A stretch of 64,000 nucleotides of DNA from Longispora albida DSM 44784. Its GTDB lineage: Bacteria > Actinomycetota > Actinomycetes > Mycobacteriales > Micromonosporaceae. Each line of letters starts with the position of its first letter. Position 1 is the first letter of the stretch. A model generated the notes under the pieces. It worked only from the letters and a program-made list of their open reading frames with translations, was not told where the DNA came from and did no database searches. Position numbers and translations under genes: made by a program. Location of the stretch: NCBI RefSeq assembly GCF_000379825.1, contig NZ_KB903821.1, positions 26,626 through 90,625 on the forward strand, given 5' to 3'. Below are positions 42,133-50,457 of the stretch, piece after piece.

Positions 42133-42852
42133 ATGACCAATCCTTGGCTCAGGGTGTACCGGCCGGCGGCCCGGCCCCGGGTCCGGCTCGTCTGCTTCCC
42201 GCACGCCGGCGGCACGGCGAACTTCTTCCGCCCGTGGGCCGCGGCGCTGCCGTCCGATGTGGAGCTGCACGCGGTGTGCTACCCCGGCCGCCAGGAACGC
42301 CTCAGCGAGCCACCCGCCGAGGACATGGCCACACTGGCCGACGCGATCACCGAAGCCATCCCGGCCGGGCCGGTCGCGCTCTTCGGGCACAGCATGGGCG
42401 CCAGCGTCGCGTACGAGGTCTGCCACCGGCTGGAGAGCGCGGGCACCCGGCCGGCGCGGCTGTTCGTGTCCGGCCGGATCGCGCCGCACCTGACGCCGCC
42501 CGGCCCCGTACCGGAGCGGGACGACGAGCAGCTGCTGGCGGAGGTCAGGGCGCTCGGCTTCGAGGGCACGGCCTCGCTGGACGACGCCGACCTGCGGGAG
42601 GTGGTGCTGCCCCCGCTCCGCGCCGACTACCGGCTCATCGACGGCTACCGGCCGGCCGCGCCGCCGAAGATCGCGACGCCCGTCATCGGGTACACGGGAA
42701 TCAGTGATCCCGGCTGCCCGGTGCCGGCCATCCGGGCCTGGGGCGAGCTCACCACCGGGGGCCTCCAGACCCGCGTCTTCCCCGGCGGCCACTTCTACCT
42801 GATGGCAGCACAGGCGGAGCTGCTGCACCATCTCGTCAGTAATCTGCGTTAG
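42133..42852 (+). CDS. Type II thioesterase
   Basis: A 239-aa alpha/beta hydrolase of the TEII family, which removes wrong acyl groups from carrier proteins of PKS/NRPS systems. It shows VRLVCFPHAGGTANFFRPWA, VCYPGRQERLSEPPAEDMAT, the nucleophile elbow ALFGHSMGASVAYEV, the Asp in GYTGISDPGCPVP and the His in FPGGHFYLMA. The ATG at 42133 has no clear Shine-Dalgarno. No carrier protein, PKS or NRPS is nearby, so it either serves a cluster elsewhere or is a relic. Confidence 0.9.
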   Translation: MTNPWLRVYRPAARPRVRLVCFPHAGGTANFFRPWAAALPSDVELHAVCYPGRQERLSEPPAEDMATLADAITEAIPAGPVALFGHSMGASVAYEVCHRLESAGTRPARLFVSGRIAPHLTPPGPVPERDDEQLLAEVRALGFEGTASLDDADLREVVLPPLRADYRLIDGYRPAAPPKIATPVIGYTGISDPGCPVPAIRAWGELTTGGLQTRVFPGGHFYLMAAQAELLHHLVSNLR

Positions 42853-42859
42853 CAGATTC

Positions 42860-42980
42860 GCTCTTGATCTGACCTGAGGTGGCCCGCTGAGGGCGGCGAG
42901 GCGAAGGCGGCGGGCCTTCTGCATACCGGTGTTGTATGCAGAAGGCCCGCCAACGCGCGCATCGTCGTTCTCAGCGGGCC
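42860..42980 (+). repeat. Dispersed hairpin element, copy 2 (divergent)
   Basis: This copy shares the 5' segment GCTCTTGATCT and the foot GGTGGCCCGCTGAG of copies 1 and 3, closing with CTCAGCGGGCC (42970-42980). The inner hairpin differs: GGCGGGCCTTCTGCATAC (42909-42926) pairs perfectly with 42934-42951 around CGGTGTT. It fills the gap between convergent genes, the thioesterase (stop 42852) and a dioxygenase (stop 42985), and so can act as a bidirectional terminator. Confidence 0.75.
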
Positions 42981-42984
42981 GGCA

Positions 42985-43902
42985 CTACTGAGACGGCTCG
43001 GCCATCGCTACGGCTATCCTGCGGGGGCCCGTGAAGGGTTCGCGGCCGTGGGCCACGAGCATGTTGTCGACCACGAGGACGTCGTCGCGGTGGTAGTCGA
43101 ACCGGGTGGACGCCAGGCGGTAGCAGGCCCGCAGGTGGTCGAGCACCTCGTCGTCGATCCGGCCGCCGTCACCGAAGTAGGTGTTGGTGGGCAGGTCCTC
43201 CTCGCCGAAGCCCTCGCGGAGGCCCTGCTGGAGGTCGAGCGGCAGCGTCGTCACGTGGAAGAACGTCGCGTGGTTGAACCACACCGTCTCCCCGCTCAGC
43301 GGGTGCTGGTGCACGGCGCGGCGGACGGCCCTGGTGCGCAGGCCCTCGCCCCGCCACTCGGTGGTGATGCCCCGGCTGGAGCAGTACTCCTCCACTTCGG
43401 ACCGGTTGTCCGTGCCGAAGACGTCCTGCCAGCGGGTACCGAAGCCGTCGTGGAAGTTCCGGACGACCATCCAGCCGCGCCGGGCGAACTCGTCGCGGAT
43501 CGCCGGGTCGATCGACCGGTACACCTCGCGGATGTCGGCGAGCGGGGTCGCGCCACGGGTCTCCGGCGGGGCGATGCAGTAGAAGTAGAGGGTGTTGGGC
43601 CAGACCTGCTGGTAGGAGTTCTCGTTGTGCAGGAAGATCTCCTCGGCCGGCGGGTAGTCCGTCGACGTGTAGACCTGGCCCTTGATCGTGCTGCGCGGCG
43701 AGGAACGCTCCGAGTAGGTCAGCGGCTGCCCGGACAGCGCCCGGACCACGGCGTCGAAGCCGTCGACCCCGCCGACCTCGAAGCCCCGGAACAGCACCGC
43801 GCCCCGCTCGTGCAGGAGCTTGCGGATCTGGGCGCGCTCGGCGCCGATCCGCTCGATGACGCCGGTTCCGTCTGCCTCGACCAGTGCCGGAAGCATGCTC
43901 AT
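42985..43902 (-). CDS. TauD/TfdA-type Fe(II)/2-oxoglutarate dioxygenase (second of pair)
   Basis: A 305-aa non-haem iron oxygenase resembling SyrP-like TauD proteins that hydroxylate amino acids in peptide-metabolite pathways. The facial triad is in FLHNENSYQQVWP (His-x-Glu, about residues 91-93) and in VVDNMLVAHGREPFTGPRR (distal His with the Arg that binds 2-oxoglutarate). Other family blocks are LLHERGAVLFRGFEV and TSTDYPPAEEIF. It follows the other dioxygenase gene after 26 bases, in one operon. Confidence 0.9.
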   Translation of the reverse strand: MSMLPALVEADGTGVIERIGAERAQIRKLLHERGAVLFRGFEVGGVDGFDAVVRALSGQPLTYSERSSPRSTIKGQVYTSTDYPPAEEIFLHNENSYQQVWPNTLYFYCIAPPETRGATPLADIREVYRSIDPAIRDEFARRGWMVVRNFHDGFGTRWQDVFGTDNRSEVEEYCSSRGITTEWRGEGLRTRAVRRAVHQHPLSGETVWFNHATFFHVTTLPLDLQQGLREGFGEEDLPTNTYFGDGGRIDDEVLDHLRACYRLASTRFDYHRDDVLVVDNMLVAHGREPFTGPRRIAVAMAEPSQ

Positions 43903-43928
43903 GATCTCTCCTATCAGTCCGGCGAACG

Positions 43929-44855
43929 TCAGTCCGACATCGCGACGAGCACGCGGCGGGAGCCCGTGTACGGCCTGCGTCCGTGCCCGACCAGCACGTT
44001 GTCGATCAGCAGCAGGTCGCCGGCCAGCCAGTCCACGTCCACGGCCGCCTCCAGCGCGCGGTCACGGACCTGGAGGACGTACTCCGCCGGGATCGGCGTG
44101 CCGTCGGCGAAGGTCACCGACTGCGGCAGCTCCTCCAGGGCGAGGATCTCGGCGAGGGCCTTGGCTGTCTCGTCGCCGAGCGCCGCCGGGTGCCACTGGT
44201 CTGACTGGTTGAACCAGACCTCGGCCCCGGTCACCGGGTGCTTGACCGTGGCGGGGCGCACCTGGCTGACCCGCAGGCCGTCCGGCGTCCACTCCCAGGT
44301 CGCGCCGGACCCGGTGAGGAACGCCTCGACCTCGGCCTTGTCCTGCGACTCGAACGTCTCCTGCCAGCTCTTGCCGAGGCCCAGGCCGTCGTGCAGGTTC
44401 TGGGTGTAGCGGACGCCGGCCGCGAAGGCCTGCCGGACCTCCTCGTCGAGCAGCTCCAGCCACAGCTGCGCGTCGACGACCGGCGTCGCCCCGCCCGTCT
44501 CCGCGGCGATCTCACAGAAGAACAGCAGCCGCTCCGGCCAGTGCGCGGCGTAGGACAGCTCGTTGTGCATCGAGATCGTGAACTCTGGCGGGTACTCGGT
44601 GGACGTGTACACGTTCGCGCCGACCTTGGTGCGGGGCGAGTTGCCGTGCACGTAGGCCAGGCGGTTGGGCAGCAGCCGGTCCATCACCGGCTCCAGGGTC
44701 GCTGGCGTCACGCCGAAGCCCCGGAACACCAGGGCCTTGTGCTCGGTGAGCAGGTCGCCGAGGCCGGCCAGCCCGTCCAGGTAGCCGCCGAGGCCCTCGG
44801 CGCTCGCGTCGGCTCCGGCCTCCGCCGGGGTGATCTCCAGAGGCTTCCACATCAT
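43929..44855 (-). CDS. TauD/TfdA-type Fe(II)/2-oxoglutarate dioxygenase (first of pair)
   Basis: A 308-aa paralogue of the next gene, with the same blocks: ALVFRGFGVTPATLEPVMDR, TSTEYPPEFTISMHNELSYA (His-x-Glu), and LLLIDNVLVGHGRRPYTGSR (distal His and Arg). It starts with ATGATG at 44850-44855. A direct-repeat operator candidate and TATAGG lie directly upstream (44876-44916), so this gene leads the operon. Sequential or dual hydroxylation of one substrate is possible; the substrate is unknown. Confidence 0.9.
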   Translation of the reverse strand: MMWKPLEITPAEAGADASAEGLGGYLDGLAGLGDLLTEHKALVFRGFGVTPATLEPVMDRLLPNRLAYVHGNSPRTKVGANVYTSTEYPPEFTISMHNELSYAAHWPERLLFFCEIAAETGGATPVVDAQLWLELLDEEVRQAFAAGVRYTQNLHDGLGLGKSWQETFESQDKAEVEAFLTGSGATWEWTPDGLRVSQVRPATVKHPVTGAEVWFNQSDQWHPAALGDETAKALAEILALEELPQSVTFADGTPIPAEYVLQVRDRALEAAVDVDWLAGDLLLIDNVLVGHGRRPYTGSRRVLVAMSD

Positions 44856-44875
44856 GTGGCCAGTCTCGGCCGGTA

Positions 44876-44916
44876 CCTATATTTTCCCTGTAGTACGTGT
44901 TCTTCCCTGGTACGTG
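44876..44916 (-). promoter_or_regulatory. Direct-repeat operator and promoter of the dioxygenase operon
   Basis: On the minus strand CACGTAC-CAGGGAA occurs at 44916-44903 and again, with two extra bases, as CACGTAC-TA-CAGGGAA at 44899-44884. Directly after it comes TATAGG (44881-44876) as a -10, about 20 bases before the ATG. The repeats replace a normal -35 box, as at activator-dependent promoters; SARP sites are also direct repeats next to the -10, though their usual spacing is 11 bp. Confidence 0.5.
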
Positions 44917-44921
44917 ACGGT

Positions 44922-44958
44922 GCCGGCCGGTGAGGGCGGGACCCCCTCACCGGCCGGC
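44922..44958 (-). terminator. Terminator hairpin after the MMPL gene
   Basis: GCCGGCCGGTGAGGG (44922-44936) pairs perfectly with 44944-44958 around a 7-nt loop, 17 bases beyond the MMPL stop. It separates the MMPL transcript from the dioxygenase operon on the same strand. Confidence 0.65.
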
Positions 44959-44975
44959 TCGTCCCGGGTGGAACG

Positions 44976-47150
44976 TCAGGCGACGCTGGCCGGCTCCGGC
45001 GCGCGGGGGGCCGCCGGGGCCTCGGGGGCCTCACGCAGGCCGTACCGGTCGTGCAGCTTGCGCAGCGGGCCAGGTGCCCACCAGGCTCCCCGGCCCAGCA
45101 GGGTCAGGGTGGCCGGGAGGAGCAGGCAGCGGACCAGGGTCGCGTCGATCAGTACCGCGATGAACAGGCCCAGGCCGATCTGCTCGATCTGCCCGATCTT
45201 CGCCGCGGCGAAGAAGGCGAACACGATCAGCATCAGCAGGGCCGCGGAGGTGATGATCCAGCCGCTCTTCTGCAGGCCGTAGCGCACGGCGGTGTCGGGG
45301 TCCTTGCCCTGGTCGTAGTACTCCTTGATCCGGCCGAGGATGAAGACCTCGTAGTCCATCGAGAAGCCGAAGGCGAAGGCGAACACGATCAGGATCATGT
45401 AGGGGCTCAGGCCCCCGACGGTCAGGGTGTCCAGCGGGCCGGCCAGCCAGCCGTCCTGGAACACCGCGACCAGCACGCCGAACGTGGCGCCCAGCGACAG
45501 CAGGTTCATCACGATGGCCTTGAGCGGGATGACCACCGAGCCGGTCATCAGGTAGAGCAGGACGAACATCGCGATCACCGTGATCGCGATCGACAGCGGG
45601 AGGCCGTCGCGGAGCCGCTGGTTGAGGTCGATCAGCTTCGCGGCGTCACCCATCACCCAGGACTCGACCCCGGCCGGGCGGTCGGCGCGCAGCCGGCCGA
45701 CGAGCGCCTGTGCCGCCTTGTCCTGGCCGTCGCCCTTCACGGCGAGCACCACTGTGGACAGGTCCGAGGTGTACTTGCTGGCCTTCTCGACCCGCAGCAC
45801 CGCCGGGTCACCCGACCAGCGGGTGGCGTAGCTGTCCAGGCTCGCGGTGTCGGTCCGGGCGAGGATCCGGACAGCAGCCTGGGTGGTCTGGCCGAAGCGG
45901 GTGTTCATGGTGTCGGCCACCCGGACAGCCTCGATGCTGCGCGGCAGGCCCTCCAGCTGCGGCTCCTTGATGGTGATGTGCAGCAGCGGAGCGGCGATCG
46001 CGAGCAGCACGACCACGCAGCCGGCCATGACCAGCACCGGGTACCGCTGGGTGCCCTTGGCCAGCTTCGCGAAGAAACCGGCCTCCATCGCGTCCCGCTC
46101 GCCGATCTCGTCGCCGCTGTCGCGGGCGGCCTTGGCCTCGGCGGCCCGGGCGAGCTGCTTCTTCGACGGGTTGATCTTCTTGCCCGCCAGGCCCAGCAGC
46201 GCGGCGGTGAAGGTCAGGCCGGCCAGCATGGCCAGCAGCGAGGTCACGATGCCGGCCGCGGCCAGCGCCTGCAGACGCCCGATGTTGAAGGCGAACAGGC
46301 CGGTCAGGGCCGCGGCCACGGTCAGCGCGGAGAAGAAGATCGTCCGGCCGGCGGTGCCCCAGGCCCTGCCCAGCGCCTCCAGGCGGTCGTCGGTGCTGGT
46401 GAGCTCTTCCCGGTACCTGGCGACGAGCAGCAGGCCGTAGTCGATCGACAGGCCCAGGCCGAGCAGCGCGATCACGGTCACCACATTGGCGTCGAGATCG
46501 ACGAACCCGGAGAACCCGAGCAGGATGCCGGTCGCGCCGAGCATCGTGCCGAGCGCGGCGATCACCGGCAGGCCTGCCGCGATGATCCCGCCGAAGACGA
46601 ACAGCAGGACGATCAGAGTGATCGGCAGGGAGAACATCTCGGCACGGTTCAGGTCCTCCTGCACCGCGTCGTTGGACTGGTCGCCGATCAGGTCACCGCC
46701 GCCGAACTCCACCGTGGAACCCGGCAGCTCCGTCTTGAGCTTGAGCATCCGCTCCTTGGAGTCGGTGAACGGCTTGAACTGGCTCTTGCTCTTGGCCAGC
46801 GTCACCACCACCACGACGGCCTTGCTGTCGGCTGCCGGGCGGGCCCCGGAGACGTCCTTGACGCCGGGGATGTTCTTGGTCTCGGCGATCGCGGTGTTCA
46901 GCGTGGTCTTGGTGGCCTCGGCCTCCGCGTCCACCTTGTCCACCAGGACCAGGTACTCCACGCCCCGGTCGAGGCCCTTCTTGATCTCGTCTACGGCCCG
47001 GCCGGCCTCGGTGCCCTTGAGGTTGTTGGCGTCGCCCATGTTGTCGAACAGCGGGCCGACGGCCGTCGCGCCGGCCACCATGACCACCAGCCAGGTGATC
47101 AGGATCCACCAGCGGCGGCGGAAGCAGAACTGTCCAAGTCGTGTCATCAT
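44976..47150 (-). CDS. MMPL/RND family transporter
   Basis: A 724-aa membrane exporter with the duplicated MMPL layout. The N-terminus reads LGQFCFRRRWWILITWLVVM. TM-bundle signatures are LGLGLSIDYGLLLVARYREE (first half) and FAFGFSMDYEVFILGRIKEY (second half), each with the Asp-Tyr proton-relay pair. It ends in a Pro/Ala-rich cytosolic tail. It is divergent from a histidine kinase gene, with a 133-bp gap, so that system may control it. It could also export a product related to the dioxygenases. Confidence 0.92.
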   Translation of the reverse strand: MMTRLGQFCFRRRWWILITWLVVMVAGATAVGPLFDNMGDANNLKGTEAGRAVDEIKKGLDRGVEYLVLVDKVDAEAEATKTTLNTAIAETKNIPGVKDVSGARPAADSKAVVVVVTLAKSKSQFKPFTDSKERMLKLKTELPGSTVEFGGGDLIGDQSNDAVQEDLNRAEMFSLPITLIVLLFVFGGIIAAGLPVIAALGTMLGATGILLGFSGFVDLDANVVTVIALLGLGLSIDYGLLLVARYREELTSTDDRLEALGRAWGTAGRTIFFSALTVAAALTGLFAFNIGRLQALAAAGIVTSLLAMLAGLTFTAALLGLAGKKINPSKKQLARAAEAKAARDSGDEIGERDAMEAGFFAKLAKGTQRYPVLVMAGCVVVLLAIAAPLLHITIKEPQLEGLPRSIEAVRVADTMNTRFGQTTQAAVRILARTDTASLDSYATRWSGDPAVLRVEKASKYTSDLSTVVLAVKGDGQDKAAQALVGRLRADRPAGVESWVMGDAAKLIDLNQRLRDGLPLSIAITVIAMFVLLYLMTGSVVIPLKAIVMNLLSLGATFGVLVAVFQDGWLAGPLDTLTVGGLSPYMILIVFAFAFGFSMDYEVFILGRIKEYYDQGKDPDTAVRYGLQKSGWIITSAALLMLIVFAFFAAAKIGQIEQIGLGLFIAVLIDATLVRCLLLPATLTLLGRGAWWAPGPLRKLHDRYGLREAPEAPAAPRAPEPASVA

Positions 47151-47283
47151 GGGTCCGAGCTTCGCCCGGGCGGGGCATCCGAGTCAGTAGCGCTCCGGCC
47201 CGTTTCCGGGGTGGTGCTAGGTACAGCAAAAGCCGGGATCGCGGTTCATGGTCCGCCACGCTGCCAGTTCCTAGGGTCATGAC

Positions 47284-48594
47284 ATGACGACAGCAACGGG
47301 CTCGAAGCCCCCAACGGGAAATCCCCTACCGGGTGACGGCGCTCTGGTCACGCTGCTGCGTGCACCGTGGACGCCGCAGGCCTGGCTCAGCACCGCGAAC
47401 GTGGTGACCGGGTTCCTGATCGCCCTGATCGCGTGGACGGTCATCTACTCGCTGACCTTCACCGTGGCGCTCCTGGCGGTCACGCTCGTCTTCGCCGTAC
47501 CGTTCCTGGCCCTGACGTTCTCCTTCGCCCGGTTGTTCACCTCGTGGCAGCGCGGACGACTCGAAGCCTTCACCGGCGCGGAACTCGAGCCGATCCACCG
47601 CACCACAGTGGAGGGCGGCTGGCTGGGCAGGCTGTGGGCTGACACGCGCAGCTCCGGTACCTGGCGGCAGGTCGGCTACCACCTGCTCTCCGGGATCACC
47701 AGCTCGATCGCCTTCGCGGTGGTCGCGGGCTTCTGGGTCGGCGGCGTGCTGCTCGCGACGATCGCGCTGTATGCCTGGTCGCTGCCGGAGAAGTCCATTC
47801 TGGCCGACTACACCGGCAACCCGGCGGCACTGGCAGCGCTCACCGTCCTCGGCCTGATCATGTTCTTCGCGGCACCCTGGGTCGCCGGGCTGGCCAGCCA
47901 GCTCGACACAGCACTCGGCACAGCGCTCCTGGCGCCCAGCCGCAGCGAGGAACTGGCCAGGAAGGTCGTCACGCTGTCCGCCAGCCGGGCGGAAGTGATC
48001 GACGCGGCCGACTCCGAGCGGAGGCGGATCGAGCGGGACCTGCACGACGGCACACAGCAGCGGCTCGTCTCCCTCGCCATGAACCTCGGCCTGGCCAGGA
48101 CCACCATGACCGACGTACCCGACCACGCCAAGCAGGCGATCGAGCAGGCACACGAGGAAGCGAAGACGGCACTGCAGGAACTGCGGGACGTGGTACGCGG
48201 CCTGCACCCCGCCGTCCTCGACGACCTCGGGCTGGACGCGGCGCTGTCCGGCATCGCCGCCCGCTCCCCCGTCCCCGTCCGGCTGCTGGCCGAGCTGCCC
48301 CACCGCCCGCCGAGGACCGTCGAGACCGTCGCATACTTCGTCGTCTCCGAGGCCCTGGCCAACGTCGCCAAGCACGCGGAGGCGAGCCGGGTGGACGTGG
48401 TCGTCGAGGAGACCTCCGACGGCACGCTGCGGATCATCGTCTCCGACGACGGGCGCGGCGGAGCCGACCCGGCGAACGGGACAGGCCTGCGCGGCCTCAA
48501 GCAGCGGGTCGGCTCGGTGGACGGAACCATGACCATCGACAGCCCGGCAGGCGGGCCGACCCTACTCGTTGTGGAGCTACCGTGCGCACTGTGA
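47284..48594 (+). CDS. Sensor histidine kinase (HisKA_3 family)
   Basis: A 436-aa membrane kinase. The N-terminal sensor (about 30-215) has four hydrophobic segments in two pairs (VVTGFLIALIAWTVIYSLTF, GFWVGGVLLATIALYAWSLP). The kinase core has the phospho-acceptor SERRRIERDLHDGTQQRLVS (HisKA_3), the N-box VVSEALANVAKHAEASRV and the G-box GRGGADPANGTGLRGLKQRV. Expression looks leaderless: TAGGGT at 47272-47277 lies 6 bases before the ATG. It overlaps the response regulator gene by 13 bases. Confidence 0.93.
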   Translation: MTTATGSKPPTGNPLPGDGALVTLLRAPWTPQAWLSTANVVTGFLIALIAWTVIYSLTFTVALLAVTLVFAVPFLALTFSFARLFTSWQRGRLEAFTGAELEPIHRTTVEGGWLGRLWADTRSSGTWRQVGYHLLSGITSSIAFAVVAGFWVGGVLLATIALYAWSLPEKSILADYTGNPAALAALTVLGLIMFFAAPWVAGLASQLDTALGTALLAPSRSEELARKVVTLSASRAEVIDAADSERRRIERDLHDGTQQRLVSLAMNLGLARTTMTDVPDHAKQAIEQAHEEAKTALQELRDVVRGLHPAVLDDLGLDAALSGIAARSPVPVRLLAELPHRPPRTVETVAYFVVSEALANVAKHAEASRVDVVVEETSDGTLRIIVSDDGRGGADPANGTGLRGLKQRVGSVDGTMTIDSPAGGPTLLVVELPCAL

Positions 48595-49223
48595 TCGCCG
48601 AAGACTCGGTCCTGCTCAGGGAGGGCCTGGTCAGACTGCTCAGCGGAGCGGGCTTCGACGTGGTGGCTGCCGTCGGTGACGCCGACGCGCTGCTGGCAGC
48701 CGTCGAGGAGCACGAACCGCAGCTGGCCGTGCTCGACGTGCGGATGCCTCCGGCGTTCACCGACGAGGGCCTGCGAGCGGCGATCGAAGTGCGCAGGAAA
48801 TGGCCGGAGACGGCGGTCCTGGTGCTCAGCCAGTACGTGGAGGAGCGGTACGCCGCCGAGCTGCTGTCGAAGGAGACCAGCGGCGTCGGGTACCTGCTCA
48901 AGGACCGGGTCGCCGACGTGATCGAGTTCCTGGACGCCCTGCGCCGCGTGGCGGCTGGCGGCACGGCACTGGACCCGGAGGTCGTCGCGCAGATCCTGGT
49001 CCGCAACCGGCGTGACCCGATCGAGGCGCTCACCCCGCGTGAACGCGAGGTCCTCAAGCTGATGGCGGAGGGCCGCTCCAACTCCGCGATCGCCGCGGCG
49101 CTGTTCGTCAGCGACTCAGCGGTCGCCAAGCACGTCAACAGCATCTTCACCAAGCTCCAGCTGCCGGCCGCCGACACAGACCACCGCAGGGTGCTCGCCG
49201 TCCTGCGCTACCTGAACTCCTGA
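48582..49223 (+). CDS. NarL/LuxR-type response regulator
   Basis: A 213-aa regulator and partner of the kinase. The receiver has the acidic pair in VIAEDSVLLREGLV, the phospho-acceptor Asp in LAVLDVRMPP and the Lys in GYLLKDRVADV. The C-terminal LuxR HTH reads LTPREREVLKLMAEGRSNSA and IAAALFVSDSAVAKHVNSIF. The GTG at 48582 lies inside the kinase gene. Targets may include the downstream DUF4097 gene and the divergent MMPL gene. Confidence 0.93.
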   Translation: MRTVIAEDSVLLREGLVRLLSGAGFDVVAAVGDADALLAAVEEHEPQLAVLDVRMPPAFTDEGLRAAIEVRRKWPETAVLVLSQYVEERYAAELLSKETSGVGYLLKDRVADVIEFLDALRRVAAGGTALDPEVVAQILVRNRRDPIEALTPREREVLKLMAEGRSNSAIAAALFVSDSAVAKHVNSIFTKLQLPAADTDHRRVLAVLRYLNS

Positions 49224-49234
49224 AGGGGAGCACA

Positions 49235-50008
49235 ATGTCCGCAAAGAAGTCCTGGCTGACCGGCGGCATCCTCGCCACTGTCGGAGCACTCGTGGTGTGC
49301 GGCGCGGCGGGATGGTTCTTCCTCCGCGGCTCCACCGAGGTCAGCAAGAAGTCCGAGACCCAGTCCTACAGCCAGTCAGCGAACCGGATCGAGCTCGACC
49401 TGTTCTCCGGTGACATCACCATCTCCAGCGGCACGGACGGCGAGGTCGGCGTCGACCGCGACCTCCAGTGGAAGAACGAGAAGCCGACGTACAAGGAGGA
49501 GTGGTCGGGCAGCACGCTCCGGATCACCTCCAAGTGCCCGGGCGACCCGGAGAACTGCGAGACCAACTACACCCTCAAGGTCCCGGCCGGCGTGACCGTC
49601 AACGCCAAGACCGGCGCGGGGAACGTGACCGTGCGCGGCCTGAGCGGGGACGTGGCCATCGACACCGGCTCCGGCGACATCACGCTCGACGGGCTGAGCG
49701 GCGGCAAGGTCGGCGTGAAGAGCGGTGCTGGCCCGGTGAAGGGCACGTCCCTCAAGAACGGCGAGATCGACATCGACACCGGCTCCGGCACCGTCGAGCT
49801 GACCTACGGCACCGCCCCGTCGGTCGTGAAGGTGAAGACCGGCTCCGACGCGATCCGGGTCAGCCTGCCGAAGGGCGACGAGGGCTACAACGTCAAGACC
49901 AGCACCCAGTCCGGCAAGCAGGACGTGACAGTGAAGGTCGACTCGACGAGCAACCGGGCGATCACGGCTACGACGGGATCGGGCGACGTGACGGTGAAGT
50001 ACTCCTGA
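49235..50008 (+). CDS. DUF4097-family beta-strand-repeat surface protein
   Basis: A 257-aa membrane-anchored protein. One N-terminal TM (WLTGGILATVGALVVCGAAG) is followed by an extracellular beta-helix of short repeats with SG-D patterns (FSGDITISSGTDGEVGVDRD, GLSGDVAIDTGSGDITLDGL, TGSGTVELTYG, GSGDVTVKYS). DUF4097 proteins are often linked to cell-envelope two-component systems. It starts 11 bases after the response regulator with GAAGGGGAG as the ribosome-binding site, so it is the third gene of the operon. Confidence 0.88.
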   Translation: MSAKKSWLTGGILATVGALVVCGAAGWFFLRGSTEVSKKSETQSYSQSANRIELDLFSGDITISSGTDGEVGVDRDLQWKNEKPTYKEEWSGSTLRITSKCPGDPENCETNYTLKVPAGVTVNAKTGAGNVTVRGLSGDVAIDTGSGDITLDGLSGGKVGVKSGAGPVKGTSLKNGEIDIDTGSGTVELTYGTAPSVVKVKTGSDAIRVSLPKGDEGYNVKTSTQSGKQDVTVKVDSTSNRAITATTGSGDVTVKYS

Positions 50009-50045
50009 TCGTCCATTAGAGAGAGAAGTCCGGGCTCCCAGGCCT

Positions 50046-50083
50046 GCCGGATGGGTACCGCTTGAGTGCGGTACCCATCCGGC
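50046..50083. terminator. Bidirectional terminator
   Basis: GCCGGATGGGTACCGC (50046-50061) pairs perfectly with 50068-50083 around TTGAGT, followed by TTCTAAC. It serves the DUF4097 operon and the convergent immunity gene, whose stop is 3 bases away. Confidence 0.8.
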
Positions 50084-50085
50084 TT

Positions 50086-50457
50086 CTAACTTCCGCTCAC
50101 TTCGAGCTGGAAGTACGCGACAACGTCGGACATGTCGCTCGTCAACCACACGAAGCTACCGCGATCCTTCTCGCCAATAACCGCGAAGGCGATTTCCTCC
50201 TGCCGGGAATTCTCCAACTTTCCTAGCGCCTCGGCCAGGCAATCCGATACTTCGACTTGCCCTTCCTCCAGCGATCGCTGCAGCCTTTCCCGATACAGCA
50301 ACTCGAGTTGCTGCCGACTCGTCATCCAGAACCGGATTTTCTCGTCCAGCTTTAGCGCTGCGCGCCAGTTCAGCCTGATTTCCTCATTTTCCCATTGCGG
50401 AGTGCGCTCCAGAAGCCGGACAAGTTCACTGGCTGGGAGCATCATCACGTTAGTCAT
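50086..50457 (-). CDS. Probable immunity protein for the RHS toxin
   Basis: A 123-aa cytosolic protein that I do not recognise by family. It starts MTNVMMLPASELVRLLERTP and has a helical, charged middle (RERLQRSLEEGQVEVSDCLA). Its ATG overlaps the stop codon of the RHS gene by 4 bases (ATGA), and it directly follows the toxin tip, the usual place and size for an immunity gene in polymorphic toxin systems. GC content and codon use are clearly lower than in neighbouring genes, as is the toxin tip, implying that both arrived together. Confidence 0.75.
   Translation of the reverse strand: MTNVMMLPASELVRLLERTPQWENEEIRLNWRAALKLDEKIRFWMTSRQQLELLYRERLQRSLEEGQVEVSDCLAEALGKLENSRQEEIAFAVIGEKDRGSFVWLTSDMSDVVAYFQLEVSGS

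Noticed and set aside
39941..44855. A complete RiPP or NRPS biosynthetic cluster
   Set aside because: There is a short precursor-like gene, a thioesterase and dioxygenases, but no cyclase, radical SAM enzyme, YcaO, lanthipeptide synthetase, carrier protein or adenylation domain.
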